Positions 58,505-64,000 of a stretch of DNA of 64,000 nt are shown piece after piece. A program made the position numbers and the translations under genes. The stretch is from positions 12,834,001 to 12,898,000 of the forward strand of contig OX485804.1 in NCBI GenBank assembly GCA_950295325.1, written 5' to 3'. Positions within the stretch are counted from its first letter, which is position 1; every line of letters begins with the position of its first letter. The notes below the pieces were generated by a model. The model was not told where the DNA came from. It ran no database searches and was given only the letters and a program-made list of their open reading frames with translations. This DNA is from Polytrichum commune (Eukaryota > Streptophyta > Polytrichopsida > Polytrichales > Polytrichaceae).

Positions 58505-58985
58505 TCATCATGAGCATTATTACATGGTGAACATCAAACATGAACATGGAGATGAACTAGCCTGAGATCTGAAGTATAGATTTAGGAGCAGAATGAGATT
58601 TTTGCACAACACACAAGAAACTAAAGCAGTGACTCATCAACAACACTATCACATGGTGAACATCGAGATGAATTAGCCCGAGATCTAAAGTATAGATTTA
58701 GGAGCAAAAAGAGATTTTTGGGCAAACACAGAACACTGAAGCAATAACTCATCATCAACACTATCACATGGTGAACATCGAGATGAACTAGCCCGAGATC
58801 TAAAGTATAAGCTTAGGAGAAAAAAGGGATTTTTGGACAAACACAAAAAATTTGAAGTAATAACTCATCATTAGCACTATCACATGGTGAACATCAAGAT
58901 GGTCTAGCCCGAGATCTGAAGTATAGATTTAGGAGCAGAAAGAGATTTTTGGACAAACACAAAAAAATGAAGCAGTGTTGCATCA
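58505..58985. repeat. Tandem repeat, four units of about 116 bp
   Basis: ACATGGTGAACATC occurs at 58523, 58651, 58766 and 58882, each followed by AGATGAACTAGCC-like, GAGATCTAAAGTATAGATTT-like and AGAGATTTTTGGACAAACAC-like blocks. The spacings are 128, 115 and 116. No frame is kept across units. Confidence 0.9.
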
Positions 58986-59239
58986 TCATATTGTGTGAAG
59001 CTCAAAGTGCAATGCTACATTACTTATTTACATACTTACCTAGCTTGAAGATTTCCCTCATTGAGGTCGGTCCCTCTCTTCTCAATGGTAATATGGAATT
59101 GCCAAACTCCAATCTAACAATAAACTCTAGTATTGAAAACTAGCAAAATCCAGAAAAAGTCATATCTCACCGTACACTTCACCAGCTCCAACGATCACCT
59201 CTCCTTACCGCTTCTCCCTGCCAAAATGCCTTGCGAAAC

Positions 59240-59473
59240 TCACACACTACACTCCTCACAACAATAATGCCTCGCCTCACTCTCAAGACTACCGCGAAAC
59301 AAGATTTGAAGGCAAAGGAGAAAGAAGCAAAAGAAGTATGTAAAGACTAACGCGAAACAAGATCTAAAGGCTAAAGAGAAAGAAGCAAAAGAAGGCGTTC
59401 TGAAGGCAAAGGAGAAAGAAGCAAGAGAAGGTTGCGAAGGGATGGGGATGATAGCTTTGATGCAGTCTGCCAT
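59240..59473 (-). other. Short repetitive open frame, doubtful gene
   Basis: A 77-residue frame starts at an ATG in good context (CCACGATGG) and contains two copies of a FASFSFAFR-like segment. The DNA is a short repeat of GGCAAAGGAGAAAGAAGCAA. The product is Phe/Ser-rich and unlike anything I know. It is probably chance reading of repeat DNA. Confidence 0.15.
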
Positions 59474-59944
59474 CGTGGTGCCGCGTACCTAAACCCTCAA
59501 CCACAAAAAGAGGCGGATGAAGGGTTCAAGGTAAGGTGTGGGAGAACCGGTTAGAACCAGAGCTACCCTTGGGCGACCCAGCTCAGATCCGGTGGGAAAT
59601 GGTGTGGGGTAGCCAATATCCGTCCACTCTTGAACGGGAAGGGATGAAAAACCATAATTAACTTTATAGAAGCGGTTGATTTCCTATACACTTAATTTTT
59701 CCTTCAATTTTTCCTTCAATTATACAACCTAAAATACTAAATTTAAACCGGTAATTTATCAATTACATTAGCCGTCAAATGTCCATGTTCATTGAACCAC
59801 AATGTCTCTCCTTTAACCAATGAGCTGCAGTTTTTGCCCTTAGAATAAAACAATTAGTGTTCATGATGAAGTATGTAGATGCCCACTAACATGGAAAATA
59901 AGTGTTGGAACTGGGGTCACTGATGGAATTGGGCCCTTCCACCT

Positions 59945-60280
59945 TTCAACAAGGCGGGTTGGAGACTTACCTCTCACTTACCTGAGTGGGGTCAATCACG
60001 TGGGTTCCTACATGGTATAAAATATCATTTTTCCAATATTTCAAAGCTCTCCAATGTTCAAAATTCACATACAACAAATTTGAAGAGTATTTGTTTCAAT
60101 CAGCAACATAATTGACTTCTTTCTTTCTAATTTTTTGAGTAAAACAAGTTGTTTATAAAACGATCAGTGACCACAAGTGAATCCAATACAAAAGTTCACA
60201 TCCAAAATTCCCACATTGTCATGCAGGATACAATAATGTATCAACCATACTATAGAGGCAATATATATCCTTAAGAATTT
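59945..60280 (+). repeat. Third partial copy of the ERF 3' flank with SINE-like segment
   Basis: GGCGGGTTGGAGACTTACCT, CACTTACCTGAGTGGGGTCA, AACATAATTGACTTC and ATCAGTGACCACAAGTG align with 40900-41240 and 46730-47080. No AP2 domain accompanies it. Confidence 0.6.
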
Positions 60281-60438
60281 ATGCAAGTCAAGATGCAAGA
60301 GCAAAGTTTGATCCCGGACTAGAGCACAAACAACAACCAGAGGTGTTGAAATAAGATGAAGATGGGTGCATTTTGGCTATCATATGGACTAGTGGAAACA
60401 GAAGAGAGTACATTATTTTAGATGATCGTGACTTTTAT

Positions 60439-60538
60439 GTCTCTTTGGAAGGATCTGATAAATTAGAACGATACAGAAAAGATTAGCATGGCCCCTACGC
60501 AAGAATGACATGCACAAATAGAGTAATGGTCCAACTTT
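60439..60538 (+). pseudogene. U6 snRNA pseudogene
   Basis: About 100 nt match U6 throughout (GAACGATACAG, AGATTAGCATGGCCCCT, CGCAAGAATGACATGCACAA, ATGGTCCAAC) with roughly a dozen changes. The 5' stem no longer pairs (GTCTCTTTGGAAGG), the ACAGAGA box is ACAGAAA, and no T-run terminator follows. It is most likely a retro-inserted copy. Confidence 0.88.
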
Positions 60539-60544
60539 AACTCT

Positions 60545-61870
60545 CCATCCTGTTTTCAGTAGAAATTGCACCCACATTGTACAAATCCAGATTTGTTGCC
60601 TGGGAATATTGGGTTACACCACTACACTCCACAAGTGCAAAGATTATGTTGGACCACAATAGAGAAATGACCAAATGACAAGCTGTTGCTGCCCAAAAGA
60701 CCCCAAACTTCTACTCAAATTTGAAATGAATCAACCACAAACCTATGGGACAGCTTTTAACATGGATTGATGAGAGGTACACTCCCATACAACAATTCCC
60801 TCTGATTCAATCAGTAGGGTTGGGTACACAGGTTTTTGGCCAGCATTTGTGCAGCTTATAGTGAAAATTCAAGTTTTCATTCCTGCCCATTAAGTTTGCA
60901 CTTGATGCAGTGTGGTTGATTTCGTGCATAAATAACAAGTTAATGCACTGCACTGCAAATCAAAGCGACTCCAATTCAAGTTCAACAAAAGTGCATATCC
61001 GGTTGTTGGCTGTTGATGGGAGGAGACATGTGCATGCACATTTCGAAGCAACCCTCATCTGATTTAATTGAGTTAACATTTGAGCTCAATGTCTCATTGC
61101 CCTGTATACAACAGCTACAAAATACCAGCCTCGTGAATTTCCTTCTGTAGTGATTGTTCAAAGTCTCAGATAGAGGCATTGACCAGACGAGAGACATGAG
61201 ACATTGGTGAGTCTCACACAAGGAATTAGTTCAAGGTTTGATGTCACAAATGGAATCTCTGTTGCTAGAAATTAGATCTGTGTTGAGCTACCGAGTCCTG
61301 AGAATGCAGGGTTTAGGGTTTAGGGTTTAGGTTCAGAATGCCCAAGTGATAAATATGTAAGCTAAAAAACAAGAGGGGATGAAGGAGTTCATATGGCCTC
61401 CAAAACCCTCACAACAAGACAAGATTTTGCAAAGTTTCTACTTCTTGCCATGCTAAGAAAGACATTACAGTTGCCATTCAGAAAACAGCAGTCAGCAGAA
61501 AAATTTAAAATTTGATTATTTCAACCAGAATTTTTTAAAATAAAAAATAAATAAAACCTGCTTTGCAAAACAGAGCTGGACACCAGAAATATTGCTTTGC
61601 GATTGTGCTTCAATTAATTTTATCACTTTAACCTCCCTAACATCCCTGTGAAGCAGGCTCATGTAGCACTTTGGTGCACAAATAGTGCATACTCCACAAC
61701 CTCTAAAGAGCAGTAACTACGAACTTGAAGAAGCTCCTGAAAAGACTATCGTCTCTAAACCCCAACACTTCTGCTTTTTCAACAAATTTTGGATATTACA
61801 TCAGGTCTAATTTGAGGGCCCAATTGGTTGTTTAGTTGTGAATACACACACAAGCAAGCACTTGGATGAA
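60545..61870. other. Intergenic, no recognised gene
   Basis: Unassigned sequence 3' of the helicase gene, with short frames only, apart from the telomere-like repeat at 61308. Confidence 0.5.
61308..61332 (+). repeat. Short interstitial telomere-like repeat
   Basis: GGGTTTAGGGTTTAGGG and one further partial unit give about three and a half copies of TTTAGGG, the common plant telomere repeat. Confidence 0.85.
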
Positions 61871-61909
61871 GAACAAAATCTTCAAGAGACTAGTCTTCTC
61901 GAACGCCAC

Positions 61910-63262
61910 TTATCTTGATTTCTTGAATTGTTTCTTAGGCCTGCTGCCACCCTTGTCTTGTCTCCCGGCACCGCCGCCCCGCTTGCCATCATCATCATCA
62001 CCATCTTGGCCCCTCCTCTTCCCCTTCTTCGTTGCATCTTTTTCACGCATATGCATGGTGGCCAGTCTCTGTGCCTCACTAACTTGTTCCAGCAACAACA
62101 ACACCTCCTCTTGCTGGGCGGGAAATTCGTTCAATTTCTTACCAATCAACTCTTCAATCTTCTGATAAAGCTCTACATCATACTGACATACCATAGAGAT
62201 GGCACGCCCCGACCGGCCTGCACGAGCTGTTCTACCTACTCTATGAATATAGTCCTTCGAGTTCGTCGGAATGTCATAGTTGATAACTAAATTCACAGAC
62301 GGTATATCCAAACCCCTACTAGCCACATCTGTGCATATAAGAATACTACAATCCCCAGCCTTGAATTTAGTGAGCGCACCTAACCTTTTAGGCTGACTCA
62401 TCTGACCACTGATGGGGATGGCCACAAACCCTAAATTGCGAAGAATAATTGCAAGCTTCCTGGTTGCTTCACAAGTGCGTGTAAACACCATAGCCGTATT
62501 CCCCGCGAGCTCATTCAAAATATAAACTAAATAACAGTCCTTAAACTTAGCAGGGATGAAGAGATACTCTTGTTTCAAGCTATCCACAGTCGAGTATTTC
62601 GCAGAAACCTCGATTTTCACAGGATTCTTAAGACAAGCTCTCTGGAGCTTCGCAACTTTCGTAGTCATGGTAGCAGAGAACAAGTAAGTTCTCCTCTCCT
62701 TAGGGATAACCTTGAGAATCTCATCAATTTCCTGCTCAAAGTCCATGTTGAGAAGCCTGTCTGCCTCATCCAGCACGAGATACTTAATCGTACGCAGACT
62801 GAACCCTTTTGTATTTTGCAAGTGGTCAACTAACCTTCCTGGAGTGCCAACAACAATGTGCGGCCGCTTCGCCAAACTCACAGACTGCGCCATCATGTCG
62901 ATTCCTCCAACCAGCACCGCACACTTCAAACCAATCCCTGACCCTAGGGCTTCGAACTGCTCTGCTATCTGTATTGCAAGCTCTCGGGTCGGCGACAAAA
63001 CACAGGCAAATAGAGGCTGCGGATTCTCCAGTAGGGCTTGTAAGATTGGGAGTGCAAAGGTGGCTGTCTTACCAGACCCTGTTTGTGCAAGCCCTATGAT
63101 GTCTGTGCCCTTTAGAGCAACAGGGATGGCGTCAACTTGGATCGGTGTTGGTGCTTTCCACCCTAATGCATCGCAAGCTTCCGCGAGCTGCTCGCAAACC
63201 CCTAAACTGCGAAACGATGGTGCTGGCTTCTCATCGCTCTCCTCTGTCGCAGGAGTCCCCAT
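61910..63262 (-). CDS. RH10: DEAD-box ATP-dependent RNA helicase, RH10/Rrp3/DDX47 type
   Basis: 450 residues in one exon from the first in-frame ATG (63262). The frame stays open 40 codons upstream without an ATG. All helicase motifs are present: Q motif FRSLGV...PTPIQ (17-42), motif I AQTGSGKT (59-66), PTRELA (91-96), TPGRL (140-144), DEAD (165-168), SAT (196-198), [11 protein letters not shown] (311-321) and [11 protein letters not shown] (340-350). [42 protein letters not shown] and [17 protein letters not shown] are typical of the Rrp3/DDX47 branch, which acts in the nucleolus in 18S rRNA maturation. The tail after about 405 is basic ([19 protein letters not shown]), fitting RNA binding or nucleolar import. 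No introns are needed, so it is either an intronless gene or an intact retrocopy. Confidence 0.93.
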   Translation of the reverse strand: MGTPATEESDEKPAPSFRSLGVCEQLAEACDALGWKAPTPIQVDAIPVALKGTDIIGLAQTGSGKTATFALPILQALLENPQPLFACVLSPTRELAIQIAEQFEALGSGIGLKCAVLVGGIDMMAQSVSLAKRPHIVVGTPGRLVDHLQNTKGFSLRTIKYLVLDEADRLLNMDFEQEIDEILKVIPKERRTYLFSATMTTKVAKLQRACLKNPVKIEVSAKYSTVDSLKQEYLFIPAKFKDCYLVYILNELAGNTAMVFTRTCEATRKLAIILRNLGFVAIPISGQMSQPKRLGALTKFKAGDCSILICTDVASRGLDIPSVNLVINYDIPTNSKDYIHRVGRTARAGRSGRAISMVCQYDVELYQKIEELIGKKLNEFPAQQEEVLLLLEQVSEAQRLATMHMREKDATKKGKRRGQDGDDDDGKRGGGAGRQDKGGSRPKKQFKKSR

Positions 63263-63477
63263 CTTGCTACTCCTTGTCGATTTCGATGGCAAAAACTTGA
63301 TCGAATCGAAGCAATCCCGTAGTTGATCGAGACACTCTGCTTCCTCAGCTTGGGGTTTTTGGAACCGCACTCTCTGCCGCAAGGAGTTTTGGGGTTTTCG
63401 CCTTTCGCCTCCCTGCCCGCTTGCCTACCTGCCCGTCTGCCCGCCCCGGCAAAAATATCTAGTGTAGAGATGGCCCG

Positions 63478-63485
63478 TTATATAT
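63478..63485 (-). promoter_or_regulatory. TATA box of the helicase gene
   Basis: On the minus strand TATATAAC lies about 220 bases before ATG 63262. The 5' leader between them is C/T-rich on the plus strand, so purine-rich in the transcript. Consensus match only. Confidence 0.4.
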
Positions 63486-63554
63486 GGCCCCGCTATGTAG
63501 ACTAGGAGCTTGGATACAGGCCCCGCTATCTGAACTCAAGCACCTTGGACTGTA

Positions 63555-63960
63555 TGGTACATTAAACATTGTATTTAGTGTCACCGATTCTATTCGTCCT
63601 GCTCAATGCTAATTGGAAACCGCCCATTAGTGTCACCAACATCAAATGTAACCTTAACATTATTTTTCATTCCTTATTTAAATATTAAAAAATGGAAATT
63701 ATAGATTTACAATGTTGTAATTACTGTCACTTATGAAGTGATTTTTCATCCACATTTCAATCATCCATGAGAATATTTCTAATATAGAAATGTTAGGCTG
63801 CAAAGATTTACCAAACTTGGTAAGTGTTTCATTACAAATGTATGTTGGGATGATAATACTTGTAAACTTAGTTATACAAAGTGTTGTAGAGAAGTTGCCA
63901 CAATGATATAAAATACCATATGACACGTAAAATATAATAATTTAATGTAGCTATCACCAT
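63555..63960. repeat. Dispersed TIR-family repeat
   Basis: Aligns with 43404-43800: ACATTGTATTTAGTGTCACC, GAAACCGCCC, AGTGTCACCAACAT and TAGATTTACAATGTTGTAAT. It lies upstream of the helicase promoter. No coding content. Confidence 0.65.
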
Positions 63961-64000
63961 ACACATAGCCCGGAAAATAGCATTTATTTTTTCGGCATCG

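Noticed and set aside
62712-63326. 204-residue plus-strand frame opposite the helicase
   Set aside because: It is antisense to a well-conserved helicase gene and has no family resemblance.

Overview
The window looks like nuclear DNA of a land plant. The evidence is plant-type genes with spliceosomal introns (a lipid phosphate phosphatase, a non-specific phospholipase C, single-AP2 ERF-like factors, a Dof-like zinc-finger protein), a DEAD-box helicase of the RH10/Rrp3 group, a plant U6 snRNA gene, and a mixed population of hAT, CACTA, PIF/Harbinger, pogo, SINE and TRIM elements. The sequence does not let me name the species. The low gene density and the unusual Dof-like protein make a lineage outside the well-studied flowering plants possible, but that is a guess.

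Layout. 1-2.7 kb: no recognised gene. 2.7-4.0 kb: intact single-exon gene for a protein with two Dof-like fingers. 4.4-7.4 kb (minus): seven-exon lipid phosphate phosphatase, with a tandemly duplicated upstream region at 8.0-8.75 kb. 8.8-15 kb: no confident gene. 15-17 kb: U6 snRNA gene (minus) between two copies of a SINE-like repeat. 17.1-17.6 kb: probable laccase relic. 17.9-19.4 kb: broken pogo-like transposase. 21.575-26.102 kb: complete 4.5-kb hAT element with perfect 8-bp target duplications, carrying a TRIM remnant, a decayed transposase and nine 84-bp repeats. 26-35 kb: repeats, including a SINE with target duplications, a CACTA foldback MITE, a Tourist-like MITE and a LINE relic. 35.4-39.7 kb: non-specific phospholipase C (three coding exons). 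39.5-48.3 kb: a tandem segmental duplication, each half holding the last NPC exon (one real, one dead) and an ERF-like gene on the minus strand. 49.0-49.6 kb: 570-bp hAT MITE that is an internal-deletion derivative of the 21.6-kb element. 51.7-52.6 kb: pogo-type MITE. 53.9-56 kb: decayed transposase with an HCIAHRT motif. 58.5-59 kb: about 116-bp tandem repeats. 59.9-60.5 kb: third partial copy of the ERF 3' flank and a U6 pseudogene. 61.9-63.3 kb (minus): intronless RH10-type helicase.

The genes do not form a pathway. LPP and NPC both act on phospholipid metabolism (phosphatidate dephosphorylation and phospholipid hydrolysis to diacylglycerol), but they lie about 30 kb apart and nothing shows co-regulation. 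The most informative structure is the transposon record: a large hAT element and its MITE in one window, nested insertions, and one MITE whose empty site survives in a paralogous repeat.
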